From assembly GCA_029718625.1 (NCBI GenBank), contig CM056381.1, positions 56,042,157 through 56,106,156 of the forward strand: a stretch of 64,000 bases of DNA, in the 5' to 3' direction. Below the pieces are notes generated by a model, which was not told the DNA's origin, searched no databases, and was given only the letters and a program-made list of their open reading frames with translations. This stretch comes from Synaphobranchus kaupii (Eukaryota; Chordata; Actinopteri; Anguilliformes; Synaphobranchidae). A program made the position numbers and the translations under genes. Shown here piece after piece: positions 12,105 to 23,205 of the stretch. Positions within the stretch are counted from its first letter, which is position 1; every line of letters begins with the position of its first letter.

Positions 12105-13271
12105 GTGCCCTCCACTATTATTGGCACCCCTGGTAAAGATAAGTAAAAAGGGTTATAAAACAAATTCACCGTTTGGTGATCTTAATCTCACACTGAAAAG
12201 TTTTGAAAAATCCAACCTTCAATTGAATCAAATTTATTATGAGAAAAAAAAAATCCCTCATCAAGAAATAATTATTTTTAACAAAACCATATGTGCCACA
12301 ATTATTGGCACCCCTGCATTTATATATAGAATAAAATAATCATTTTTAATATTTGGTCACATATCCTTTGCATGCCATGACTTCCTGATGTCTGTGGCCC
12401 AACAACATCAAAAGACTCTTGATATCTTATTTTCTGGTACTCTTACAAGCGATACTATAACGTCTCTGCATTTGAATGGATTTCAATGGGAACTGGGGGG
12501 TGGGACTAGATTTAGCTGTAAATTACACTGGAACAGTATGGAACACATGGTTGGCTAAATGGCTCTAAGTCATCAAGGGTCTGACGTATCAAACAAGCCT
12601 TAAACCATCACTCTGCTGCCAGAAATACAGTCGATATGGATGGATAACTTGAAGGGTTTCTTCTCCTGACTTATTTCTCCATAGAGTTCAATAGGAATTT
12701 TTGTCAGGAGAAATAACCCTTAAAGTTGTCCATCCATATCTACTGCATATCTGGCAGCAGAGTGATGGTTTGAAGCTCTTTTGATACCTCAGACCCTTGC
12801 TGACTTACATCCATTTAGCCAACCATGTGTTCCATACTGTACCAGTGTAATTTACAGCTAAATCTAGTCCCACCCCCCAATTCCCATAGAGATCCATTCA
12901 AATGCAGAGACATTATAGTATCGCTTGTAAGAAAACCAGAAAATAAGATATCAAGAGTCTTTTGATGTTGTTGGGTCACAGACATCAGGAAGTCATGGCA
13001 TGCAAAGGATATGCGACCAAATATTTAAAATGATTACTGTATTCTCTATATAAATGCAGAGGTGCCAATAATTGTGGCACACATGGTTTTGTTAAAAATA
13101 ATTATTTCTTGATGAGAGATTTTTTTTCTCATAATAAATGTACTTCAATTATAGGTTGGTTTTTTCAAAAAATTCTCAGTCTGAGATTAAGCTAATTCAC
13201 CAAACGGTGAATTTTTTATAACCCTTTTTACTCATCTTTTCCAGGGGTGCCAATAATAGTGGAGGGCACAG
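12103..13271. mobile_element. 1.17-kb foldback Tc1/mariner-like element
   Basis: The left end (cagtgccctccactatta) is mirrored at the right end (taatagtggagggcac). The inverted match continues inward nearly to the centre near 12690. Each arm is about 580 bp with scattered mismatches and small indels. TA follows the right end. No transposase frame is present. The terminus resembles Tc1/mariner-type fish repeats; this assignment is from memory of the terminus style and the TA target. Confidence 0.85.
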
Positions 13272-13273
13272 TA

Positions 13274-13704
13274 TACAATACACGCAAGATCCTGCATTGA
13301 TCTCCAGCCAGGCCTTTTTACCAGTTCCTATGACACGGACAATACTAAACATTTTTTTCCTTGACTGAACACCTGCTAATAATACTTCGATATCAGTGTC
13401 GGAATAATTATTTCTTTTGCTTTTTCTGGGCCACTTTGACTTTGTATGCATAAAATAAGCGATTGGAATGAACCCACTGTGTATAGTTCGGTTTCCTACT
13501 TAGCTTATAACTTCAGCTGGTGGGCTGCTTTGTGGTGAATGTGCATTGGTCTTTCTTTTTTAATGGTACTCAATGGCTATGGTTCCATGATATCTGCCTT
13601 TTTTTGGGGGCACTTCCTGTCAACCTTAACTCAGCCTAGCTAGCCTACAGTCAGTTGTTGCAATCAGATATTTAATGGCCCCTGTCATAAGTGTTGATAC
13701 GGAG
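13274..13704. other. noncoding, nothing recognised
   Basis: No supported exon or repeat boundary. Confidence 0.4.
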
Positions 13705-14342
13705 CACTCTGTTATGGTATAGAACTGGTATAGACCCAAATGCAGGAGACAAAACTCAGGCAAAAGGACTCCGCAAGGAGTATTTATTTAGACAAGAGAA
13801 CAAGGCAGGGAACAGGGAAGGCTAGTGAAGGACTGGAAACGGGGTTGGTGAAACTAAAAGGGCTGGACTGGAAACAGGGCAGGACCGAGCAGGGACGGGA
13901 AGCAGGATGGATGGGCTGGAGTGAGGAACAGAAGAACAAACAGGTTAGACGCAAATACACAAACAGAGATGGCCGGGGAATGTCAAGACGGGACTGACAA
14001 ACGTAACAAACTGGCAAAGAAACTGTGAAAGTGGGGAACTTAAATAAAGAGGGGAAGAGGTGAAAGGGCTAATATAAAAACTAAAAGGAGTGAGGAATGT
14101 GTGCGGGTACTGATAGGATGATTGAAGTGTGTGCGGAATGTAAGCAGAGGGGGAGAGTGATAGGCTAAATGATGACAAGGAGAAAACGAGGAACAAAACA
14201 GGGAACCACGCCCAGCCTGCACAAACAAGGAACTAGACAAACAGGGTGAACAGAAAAACACGACATGGCGCAAGAGGAATGGGAAAAACAGGAGACACGA
14301 AAGGGAGGTGGACTGGAGGGAATCGGCGGATCTTACACACAC
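13705..14342 (-). mobile_element. probable solo LTR, about 628 bp
   Basis: The stretch 13710-14337 begins tgttatgg and ends cttaca. It has the purine-rich composition of the other LTRs here. Flanking pentamers are cactc and cacac, matching at 4 of 5 positions, so the boundaries are probable rather than proven. No coding capacity. Confidence 0.5.
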
Positions 14343-14406
14343 CTCCCGGCGGGCAATGTTGCCAGATGCTTGCCTTAATTAAGAAGAGACAAACCATTCA
14401 AACTTC

Positions 14407-15000
14407 TTATTTTGGTGAGTATAGAAGCCATTTTGTCCATCTTGCAATGTATAAGTCACTGTTCAGTCTCAACAGAAAGGTGAGTCTTTCCATTTCATGA
14501 ATTTCTTTAATAATTTCAATCCAATTATCTACCGTGGGTGGGTCGTTCTGTAGCCATTTACGAGTGATCGCTTTTTTTGCAGCCACAGTCAAAATTTTGA
14601 AAAGGTACCTGTCATTACCTGTTATATCATCTGGTATGTCGCCCATATACAATGACTTGCATGTCAGTGGGATCTGCGAATCAAGGACCTGTTTAACGAT
14701 CTCCCAGACTCTCCCCCAATATAACTGTAATTTTGGACAGCTCCAAAAAATGTGGTAATGGCTTGCCTCGTCACCCCCACAATTTCTCCAACATGTATAA
14801 TTTACAGATGATAGGTATATCTTCATTTTAGGTGTGATAAAAAAACGTACAAGGTTTTCCCAACAGAATTCACGCCAGTACAAAGAGCAGGAAGTAGTGA
14901 AGACTGTTTCACACATATTTTCCCATTGTTTTTCAGTTATTGTATCATTTAACTCTTTCTCCCATCTATCTTTAATATAATTTGTAGTCTTTCCCCTCAT
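14407..15000 (-). pseudogene. L1 ORF2 C-terminal fragment
   Basis: This 197-codon frame carries the L1 C-terminal zinc-knuckle-like motif C-W-R-N-C-G-x(5)-H-x(4)-C (CWRNCGGDEASHYHIFWSC), followed by the usual helical tail rich in Trp. It belongs to the same element as the RT fragment upstream but in a different frame. Confidence 0.8.
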
Positions 15001-15184
15001 GTTTACAATTCCTTGGTATAAATTTGAACTATTGATTTAGCGTTTCCCTTGTATGCCTGTATTATTAGTTGTATTATGCCTCTAGGTTCCATAATTGTTT
15101 CATTTTTCCTGATTTCCTTCAAGAAATAATGGCGTGTCTGAAGATACCTATAAAAATCATCTTTTTCCAAATTATATTTTACTT

Positions 15185-16129
15185 TTAATGATTGAAAGTT
15201 CTGTAGTGTGTATATTTTACTTTTAATGATTGAAAGTTCTGTAGTGTGTTCTCATCCACTATATTACAGTAAGCAGTGATACCCTTATTGGCCCATGTCT
15301 TGAATCTGGAATCCATACAATTTGGCTTAAAATCTGTATCATATGCGACCCATCTAAGCAGTTTCACCTGTGGCCACAGTTTTAATTGCTTTATGATACC
15401 AAACCAAGTGAATAAAGTAAATGAGGTAATGGGGTTCAAATGATCTTGATAAGACACTGTTAACTTGTGATCTCCAATCATTGCTTGTATTGGGATTCCC
15501 TTGCATTCACTCTCGATCTCCTTCCATCTTGCCCCATATTCATGGTTACACCATAGAACAATATTTTTTAATTGGGCAGAATGGTAATAGTCCTTAAGAT
15601 TAGGGAGAGACATGCCTCCTCCATCTTTTCTAATGGTCAGTGTTCTGAATTTTATCCTTGGTTTTTTCCCGTTCCAAATAAAACGTGAGATTTGTTTGTC
15701 CCATTCCTGAAATTGACTAGTTGGGACTCTAACAGGTAATGACATAAATAGGTAGAGCAGTCTAGGTAGAACAGTTATTTTTATGGTTTCAGTTCTCGTA
15801 CTAAAACTTAGTAAGGAAGTTGACCAATTGTTAAGATCTTCCTTAATTTTTTTATTTACAATTTTATAGTTTGTTTTATACAAATCACTAGGGCAGTGTG
15901 TTAGCCAATTTCCCAGGTATTTAATGGCTTTTCGTGCCCAGTCAGTGGGGAGTCTTAGTTTAAGTTCTGTTGATGGGTCATAATTAAACGCTAATAGTTG
16001 TGTTTTTTGTCCATTGAGTTTATACCCTGAGTATGTGCCATATACGTCAAGAAGATCTAGGAGGTCAGGAAAGCAAATATCTGGATTGTTGATATACAGC
16101 AATATATCATCAGTGTAGGGAATATTCAT
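15185..16129 (-). pseudogene. L1 ORF2 fragment: RT active site and thumb
   Basis: The 314-codon open frame starts at the catalytic box (YTDDILLYI, with Thr where YADD is usual). It continues through YLGNWLTH and FIWNGKKPRI to GGGMSLPNLKDYYHSAQL, the standard order for L1 RT thumb and post-RT. It lacks everything upstream of the YxDD box, so it cannot encode an active enzyme. Confidence 0.85.
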
Positions 16130-16135
16130 TTAATT

Positions 16136-16690
16136 AATACATGAGGCACCAAAATGTAGCGACCAGGTACGAGTCTGATAGCAGTGAGCAAGATGATCAG
16201 TAACATGAACTCTCAATCATCAGAGTCCGTAGCTACGCGGGGCACCAAAAATGTAGGGGACATACCTCTATTTATACACGGGGCGTCACTTATGTACTGC
16301 GATACGCCACTACCATCCTTATACAACTGGTGGCATGGTTTTGTATAATAAATCAGTCTCATAAAATTTATATATTATTCTCAAAAGAGAATATACTAAC
16401 TAAAAATGGGTAACTTGAATTAATAATTAAATGAATTACCAATAAAATTACACATTAATAATTGTCTTAGCAAAATCACAATATCATGTACTCAGTTGAT
16501 ACCGAATTAATATAAATGATCCAGCTAGAAGGTGAAGGCATTTTCGGGAATCCCTGCGATTAGCATTGGCTGACTCAGTTCAACACAAGAGCAACATTAA
16601 TACAGGAAATCTTGGATAAATGTAATAGTTTATTGAACACAAAGTACCAAACAGAGCAAGGCACGATTCACTACTATAATGTACAACAAA

Positions 16691-16749
<59 letters not shown>

Positions 16750-17529
16750 GTGTTGGGCGTGTGTGGAATTTCCATGTTCTCCTACGTGTGGGGGTTGCCA
16801 CGGACACGTGTTCAATGAGAACAAAGAAACTAAGATGGAGGGAGGTTTGAAACTAGCTTTTGCTGGAGCTAGCTAATGGCGGCGCATTAACCATACCATA
16901 CACATAAGGGATAGCCGTAAGCCGTGCAGTGTTAGGATTACGGCTGGTTAGTGTTTAAAGATAGATCGCATGCAAGATACGCTCTGTGCGTGGATGCATT
17001 AAAACTAACGCAGCGCGGTGGATGGTATAAAACCATTCAAAGTAAAACGGTAACAAAACTTTTACAGAACACACATTAACCTTTCAATAGCAGTTACATA
17101 CATCCAGTCACAAACATGTTTCTTTTGCTAACTAATATGCTATTGCCCATGTTACAGCCTTACTTGAATTAAAGTCCATTAAATAGGTTCCTCCGTTGGA
17201 TCGCACACTCACTGTGAAAAAGGGAAATCTGGTCGCCCTGATTCTGTTGTGGCGAGTTCGCAGGGGTTGTGGAAGATAGGGGAAACGTCCGCCTCATCTT
17301 GGGTCCCTGGAACAGCTTTCTTTCGTCGTTCTTACGGGATAATGGAACCGGTCGCATTATCTCTCCCGAACTATGCAGCATCATCCTGCTGCAGACCGCT
17401 TGCCTCTTTGGGGACTCACTGGCGGTGATTTTCTGCAGGACAAGTGGCGGCGTGGTCCGCTTGGTGGTTCTTCTTCACCACCGGGTACTCGCGTTGCCTC
17501 CTTGCGTCTCGTCTCCGGTCCTCCGTGGC
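16136..17529. other. noncoding; GT microsatellite and possible LTR-element junction
   Basis: A (GT)n run lies at about 16694-16748. The motif ggcaccaaaa-tgtag occurs twice, near 16150 and 16243. Read on the minus strand the second is ...ctaca followed by tttttggtgccccgcg, which resembles an LTR end followed by a primer-binding site. I could not find the other LTR boundary or a target duplication, so I do not call an element. Confidence 0.35.
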
Positions 17530-18622
17530 TGATAGCCGGTGCAGCTGTCCTTTCGTCTTTCTGTGCCTTTCTCCGTATAGAGTTTTGGGCGATTTTGTTC
17601 GGAACTGTAGTTCTGTTCGCCCTTCGGTACATGTCTTCCCATGGGGAGACCGGGCGATGTTGTGGACATGTTTGCGTGTGACTGCGGGTCTCTATGTAGC
17701 CTTGGAACATTCATTCTCGGTTCCTTCGCCTCGTTACATATTTATTTACTGAGAGGCTAGGGCGTGTTTTTTCATTAAGCTTGCGTTAGTCATGTTTAAA
17801 AGTAAAATTATGGGACGACGGTGCTCTGTCGGCTCGCCTGTAAAATGTTTCTCCTGGGAGATCGGGCGTTTACCTCTTTATGTTTTCTGCATTTGACTGC
17901 GAGCCTAGTAAACTAGCCATGGAACGTTAAATCTCTGTTTCTGTTCGCCTCGTTATATTCCTCTGCATGGAGAGGCAGGGCGTTTATTTTCTGCTAACTC
18001 GTTTTGGTCTTTTAGCCGGTAACTGTCCGGTGCAGCCTGTCCTGTTCGTTCCTTTTGGTACCTGTCTCAGTACATGGAGTTTGACGATTTTGTTCGGAAC
18101 TATGGTTCTGTTTCATCTTTCGGTACATGTCTTCCTATGGGGAAGATTGGGCGATGTTGTGGACAGGTTTGTGTTTGACTGCGAGTCTGAGAATAGCCTT
18201 GGAACGTTATATCTCCGTTCCTTTTCGCCTCCTCGTTTACTAATTCGCATTAGTTTTCAGGGTTTGTTTGTTGTGTGTTTTATGTGTAGCCTACCTATTG
18301 TGCTGCTCGCCTGTTCTTGTGCGTCTCGTTGCCGAGACAGGGCGTTTGTTATTTCCGGCTCGTCTTTTAATTACTTAGCACGTGGAAGTATGGGATAGCA
18401 GTTCTTTGTTCCCTTTCGCCTTGTTTGGATATCTTGCTGTTAAACCAGGCGTTTGTGCTTCTACTCATTTGCGTGTTACAGTGTGCCGGTTCGTAGCTTC
18501 GGTACGTTGGTGTGTATTTGTGCCATTATGCTACTCGCCTGTTCTTATGCATCTCGTTGCCGAGACAGGGCGTTTGTTATTTCCTGCTCGTTTTTTAGTT
18601 ACTTAGCTCATAGAAGTATGGG
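17530..18622 (+). mobile_element. LTR fragment, left part (split by hAT)
   Basis: The sequence is related to the solo LTR at 51957-53353. It shares blocks such as cctgtaaaatgtttctcctgggagatcgggcg (first 20: cctgtaaaatgtttctcctg) and repeated cgttgccgagacagggcg units. It lacks the expected TGTCATGG start, so the 5' side is truncated or replaced. It resumes at 20861 after the nested hAT insertion. Confidence 0.75.
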
Positions 18623-20529
18623 CATAGGCGGCGGGTGATTTTTTCGTTAGGGAAGGATAGGACGTTATGGGGGGGAGGGGGGGGGGGGGGGGGGCTGTGC
18701 TCCCCCTTCTGTTTCAGCGATTTTTTTACAGAACAGCTTTGAAATAAGTGACTTCTAATTACTTTTTAAAGGGAAACTGCGTAAAAATTACAGCACTTTA
18801 TGCTGACGCTGTAGGTATGTGCTGGAAAAAGTGCTCAGAAAACTATGCTTTAGCATGACTGAGTCGCTTGCAGAGTTTCAGTGATAATTTTGCGCTTGAA
18901 TTGGGAGAGCGATACAATGTTGCAGTTTTGGAATGCGAGCGTGGATGTGGCGCTGCTACATTTGTATCCGAAATGTATCACTTTCCCTCTATTGAGAGGC
19001 CTAGGAGCGTAGCGGAAGTGTAGTGGGTTTTCTGCCTTGAAACTGGTATAAATTAGGGCATATAGAAACGATCAAATATGCACAAATATAATAGCAACCT
19101 ATAAGGCGATCTAAAGTACTATATTCATTAAACAGAATATGTTAAACATTGGAATTTACAATGATTCAGTTCTTCCATTGATTTACACACTGAGAGTAGT
19201 CCATTACATCAACACACACATCACAGATTACGGACAGACTGCGACTGAACAACTGCCATCAAATGCTGAGTGAGAACAGTCTGCTTATGATATGCAACAT
19301 TCCATTTTAGACCAACCACATCAGTGAGTAATCAATCAAAAGTAGCCTAGTTACACCAACTCAAAACTGACAATCAGCCATAAAACACACAGATCACAAG
19401 ATCATAGTAGCTAGGCCTGCTCGTAGTCTAAGCAAAAAAAACAGGAACGATCGTTTGACTGCACTGCCAAACACACCCACAACCCCCCCCCCTTCCCAAC
19501 GCACACACGCCGCACACACACACACACACACAACGCGCATCCAACTGCTGGTTGTATAATGCACCCATTAGTTTCCGAGGTACAGGGCAAAGTGGCATGG
19601 CAGCCAACCTGAGCATTAATTAATAATACCAACAACCTTCCCAGGTCGGAGGGGGCTTTAGCAGCGGTGCAGTCCGTTGAGGGTGTGCATGCAGGCGGCG
19701 GCGGTCTCCCCTCGTCCTCGGACACAGTCTCTGGCGATTGCAAAACTGCCCCCGCCACTTCCCCGGTCTTCTCCGGTGAAACATAATTTTCCGTTTTGTT
19801 CGCGACCGAGAAAAACTTCCTAATATCCATTATTAATGAAATAACTCCAGACACTGTGAGCTATGTGTAACCTATACTCAGTGCAGGTTGTGCTAAATAA
19901 AAAAAATAATCTAACAAAAGCTGAGCTTTAAGATCGTTTAATTTCCATTAATATTTTCGGAATTAAGAGTGTGGAGAACGAAGAGCACATGTATCCACAA
20001 TTATAATGTTGATTAAAATGCACAATTTTGCGACGCAAGTTAAAATAATTTTATTACTTGCCTAATAGCCTAATTGAGGAGAACCGGCTACATTTGATGG
20101 CATTGAGTAATTGGTGAAATAAACGCTGATGTAGCCTATTGTTAATCAAGGAAACGGATTGAAAAATTATTAAGACCAATAATCAGTTTAAAGGGAAGTT
20201 TTCCGCTACCCCAATTTTCAGCTCAGGAGCCGCCACTGCCTATACTGTAGCCTAGTAGGCTAAACAACGTGGTCGTGCAAGACAATACAGCAACGTGGAT
20301 GGGTGCAATCATTCTGCAGAAATCATGCATCTTGCATTTAACGTTTGTTTATTATAGCCTATGCATGCATTGATTTGTGCAGACAGATTGGTAGATACGC
20401 CTTAGCCTATTTCAGTTTCGTTATTGCTAGATGTGCAATTTGTAGGCTAGCCTATGCATTGGCGAAAAGTAGCAAATCACACACACACTCATGTATAGAC
20501 AAGATTACATTTTATTGTATTTCAGAGAT

Positions 20530-20561
<32 letters not shown>

Positions 20562-20860
20562 CCCTTCCACCTTCATACACGCTAGCTAGCTAGCTAGCAG
20601 CCAAGTCTAGACGGCACGTCACCGCAGGGGGCTGGTGGCATGTGCTACGGTTGGATCAAAATGATACATTTGTTACATTGTAACAAGCGCAGCGCTGCGC
20701 TGTTGGCTGTTTGCTGTGCTTGTTGGCTCTATCGGCCAGACCCAAAAGTCCGTTCGTCAATGAATACTCTGCCAATTTTAATGTATTTAATGAATTTATT
20801 AGGCATTTGGGGAGGCTAAGCCTCTCCAAGCCTTTTACATTCGCCGCCTATGAGTATGGG
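18615..20860. mobile_element. hAT-type element nested in an LTR, perfect 8-bp TSD
   Basis: The element (18623-20852) has inverted ends CATAGGCGGCG / CGCCGCCTATG. It is bracketed by the perfect 8-bp repeat agtatggg (18615-18622 and 20853-20860), which restores the interrupted LTR sequence when removed. At 2,230 bp it is an internally deleted derivative. It contains a poly-G tract (about 18669-18694), CA runs (about 19510-19532 and 20529-20558) and a remnant first exon of a transposase (19411-19854). Confidence 0.9.
19411..19854 (-). pseudogene. N-terminal remnant of a hAT/ZMYM-type transposase
   Basis: The frame contains MDIRKFFSVANKTENYV followed by an acidic, Ser/Pro-rich stretch. MDIR-x-FF at the N-terminus followed by a low-complexity linker is the style of hAT transposases related to ZMYM1/KIAA1586-like proteins. 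No TTF zinc finger, catalytic domain or dimerisation domain follows inside the element. The C-terminal part of this frame is read through CA repeat and is not meaningful. Confidence 0.5.
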
Positions 20861-21095
20861 GTAGCAGTTCTTTGTTCCCTTTCGCCTTGTTTGGTTTTCT
20901 TGTTGTGAAACCAGGCGTTTGTGCTTCTACTCATTGGTGTGTAACAGTGAGCCAGCCTGTAGCTGTGGTGTGTGTGTGTTCCTTGTCTTGTCTCCTCCCT
21001 TAACTGCGGGGTTTCCCGCCTTAGTGGCCCTAGGGCTTAAAGAATCCCCTTGCTGCGTTTGGCTCCTCCTACCTCACACGTCACGCCCCATTACA
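20861..21095 (+). mobile_element. LTR fragment, right part
   Basis: This continues the LTR interrupted at 18622. It ends in cacgtcacgccccattaca, matching the 3' end of the intact solo LTR at 53353 and, in reverse complement, the start of the intron-5 LTRs at 39845 and 42295. Confidence 0.8.
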
Positions 21096-21547
21096 ACCTG
21101 TGGCAACAATGCCAAATTTTGACATTGCTGCAAATTTGCTTGATGGCCAATATTTTTGTAAAGGATATGATCTATTGGTTAATTTAGTAAGTTAATGTTT
21201 TTTTAAATCAGTAATTGATTTTTCCAGTTTTCCATGATTTTCAACAACTTTGCCATGGCTGCTCCATGACTTTAGCCAATATTCCATGACAAACACCCAG
21301 CCGTATTGAAACACTTGCAAACACATATAACGTTATCAGAAATGAAGTAATCAGTAATGAAATTACAAATGATCTACCACTAGACATCCACCGTCGGCAC
21401 CAAACCACTGAAGATGAGGTCAACTCCTTGTTCAATCAAGATCTACAACATAGTTTGCCAGCAGCTCCCACACTGTATAGTTTTTTTCCAAGGAACAGCA
21501 GACAATCTTACATGTAGGCTTTTTTTCTACCGAGCGAAACAATATTA
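21096..21547. other. noncoding, nothing recognised
   Basis: No supported exon or repeat boundary. Confidence 0.4.
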
Positions 21548-22790
21548 AAGGGTTAGTTCGGAATTTTGGACATAATGTCTCAATTACGACTTACCCATGA
21601 TGTAGTTGATTGATGGAAACCATTTTCAGATAATTCCATGCTGTCCCTTCTTTTGGACATACACACATTGCTAATGCTAGCCAACTCGTAGGAAAGTAGT
21701 AGCATCCACTACCAAACGCACTTAAACACTCCAAGGTGCACCCAAAGCAAATAAAATACAGCGAGAGTCTATCAGGGTTATTTTCAGTGATTATACCATA
21801 ATTTTTTAAGTCAAACTATCGTTGAATCCTTTACTTTGTGCTCACCTAAATTCTCCGTGGAAGTACGGTGTTAGTTTAGTAGCTAGGTAACGTAAAATAG
21901 CCTATAGCTCTGCCGGCCAAAAACAATATCGCGCGTGTGAAAGAATCAGACTCGTAGTATTGTTAGCTAACGTTCAGGTAAGATGGTATTTTGGTGTGTA
22001 TTTCAAGGTTGTTCAAATCATGCAAAAAAAATGGGCACCACAAAGTTTTCACCGATTTCCAGTGGAAGATCAACAAAGAAAACAGCTGTGGCTTCTTGCT
22101 GCTCGCATGGATGTCACCAATTGAGACTCTAAAAAAGTTTGTAGTGACCATTTCACGGAGGATGACTATGTGAAAATCAAAAAAGGACGGGCGGGACACC
22201 CTCTACTGAAGGAGACTGCTGTGCCATCACCTGTTTTTCTTCATGCACCGAAAACAACTGACGAGCAGGTAACTAATAAATGATTGCATGCGTGATCTAT
22301 CAAAGTAGCTAGCTAGCTAGTTGCCACGATTGGGAAGTCATGGAAGTGGTCAAACTTTTCCTGCAAATTGGTAGCCAGTGTGCTTGCTTGTATATGCTGT
22401 GTTATTCTGTAGCATGTTTGTGTTTAGCTGACTTGTTGTCTACCAAATATGTAACTCTACGGCAAAACGGATTGTGTCAGCAACTGTGGAGTACAGCAGA
22501 TAGCCTACAGGCAGATACCCTGGCTAATCCACTGAGAATTTAGGTGAGCACAAAGTAAAGGATTCAACGATAGTTTGACTTGAAAAATGATGGTATAATC
22601 ACTGAAAATAACCCCGATAGACTGTCGTCATATTTTATTTGCTTTGGGTGCACCTTGGAGTGTTTAAGTGCGTTTGGTAGTGGATGCTACTAGTTTCCTA
22701 CGAGTTGCGCTAGCATTAGCAATGTGTGTATGTCCAAAAGAATTAATTGAGACATTATGTCCAAAATTCCTAACTAACCCTTTACGTGAT
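21548..22790 (+). mobile_element. P-element/THAP-like transposon remnant
   Basis: Two inverted arms of about 250-300 bp (left 21548-21850, starting aaagggttagttcggaattt; right about 22540-22790) flank a THAP-type zinc-finger exon. Arms of this size enclosing a THAP exon fit a P-superfamily DNA transposon with its catalytic exons deleted. I did not find a matching 8-bp target duplication, so the outer limits are approximate. Confidence 0.65.
21983..22268 (+). pseudogene. THAP zinc-finger exon, frameshifted
   Basis: From an ATG at 21983 the first frame reads FWCVFQGCSNHAKKMGTTKF, the first Cys pair of a THAP finger. After a frame change near 22050 it continues with FPVEDQQRKQLWLLAARMD and, past an in-frame stop, CSDHFTEDDY (the C-x2-H pair). 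It then reads LKETAVPSPVF, equivalent to the AVPTIF box that closes THAP domains. The exon ends at 22268 with a good donor (cag|gtaact). At least one frameshift and one stop make it nonfunctional. Relatives are P transposase and THAP9. Confidence 0.75.
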
Positions 22791-22799
22791 GGGTATTTC

Positions 22800-23205
22800 A
22801 AAGTAGAGTTTAGTTGGTTCGCATTAGCAAACAAGTGACCTTATAAAGTAAGCTGTTATGCTACATTAAAGATAGCCAATTAATATGCTCACCTAGCAAA
22901 CCTTAAACAAGTCCCATTATGAATTATTTGGCATACTTAGTTAGTTAGTTGACTACTATACAGCTGAATGTGAAGCCAGCTTACTTTAAAAAGCCATTTC
23001 TCATTTTTCAATTAATTAGAATAAAAGATAAATAGACATGTTAAATAGTAACAGTTATAACTAAACAAATGCAAATACAAACTGACCAGCTACCCTGCCT
23101 CGAGTCCCCGCCATATGGATCTCCAGTGAATCAACAATCAACTTGTTCTCACGTCCATGTACAGCTCACATACTGTAGGTTAGTCAAATCAAAGGAAATT
23201 GTGCA
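22800..23205. other. noncoding, nothing recognised
   Basis: AT-rich, no supported feature. Confidence 0.4.

Larger units (their letters stand above)
14380..16135 (-). mobile_element. 5'-truncated L1-type LINE
   Basis: The minus strand holds the C-terminal part of an L1-like ORF2, starting within the RT active site and ending after the Cys/His region. It is broken by stops and a frame change near 15000-15190, where an exact tandem duplication of about 38 bp also lies. 5' truncation at about 16130 is typical of L1 insertion. No 5' UTR, ORF1 or endonuclease is present. Confidence 0.85.

Noticed and set aside
16136..17529. A second complete LTR element or endogenous retrovirus
   Set aside because: A PBS-like junction is visible at about 16240-16260, but no matching second LTR, target duplication or coding region was found.
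17269..18638. A cluster of open frames over 70-140 codons
   Set aside because: Most lie in the LTR fragment related to the 51957 LTR; no splice structure or domain.
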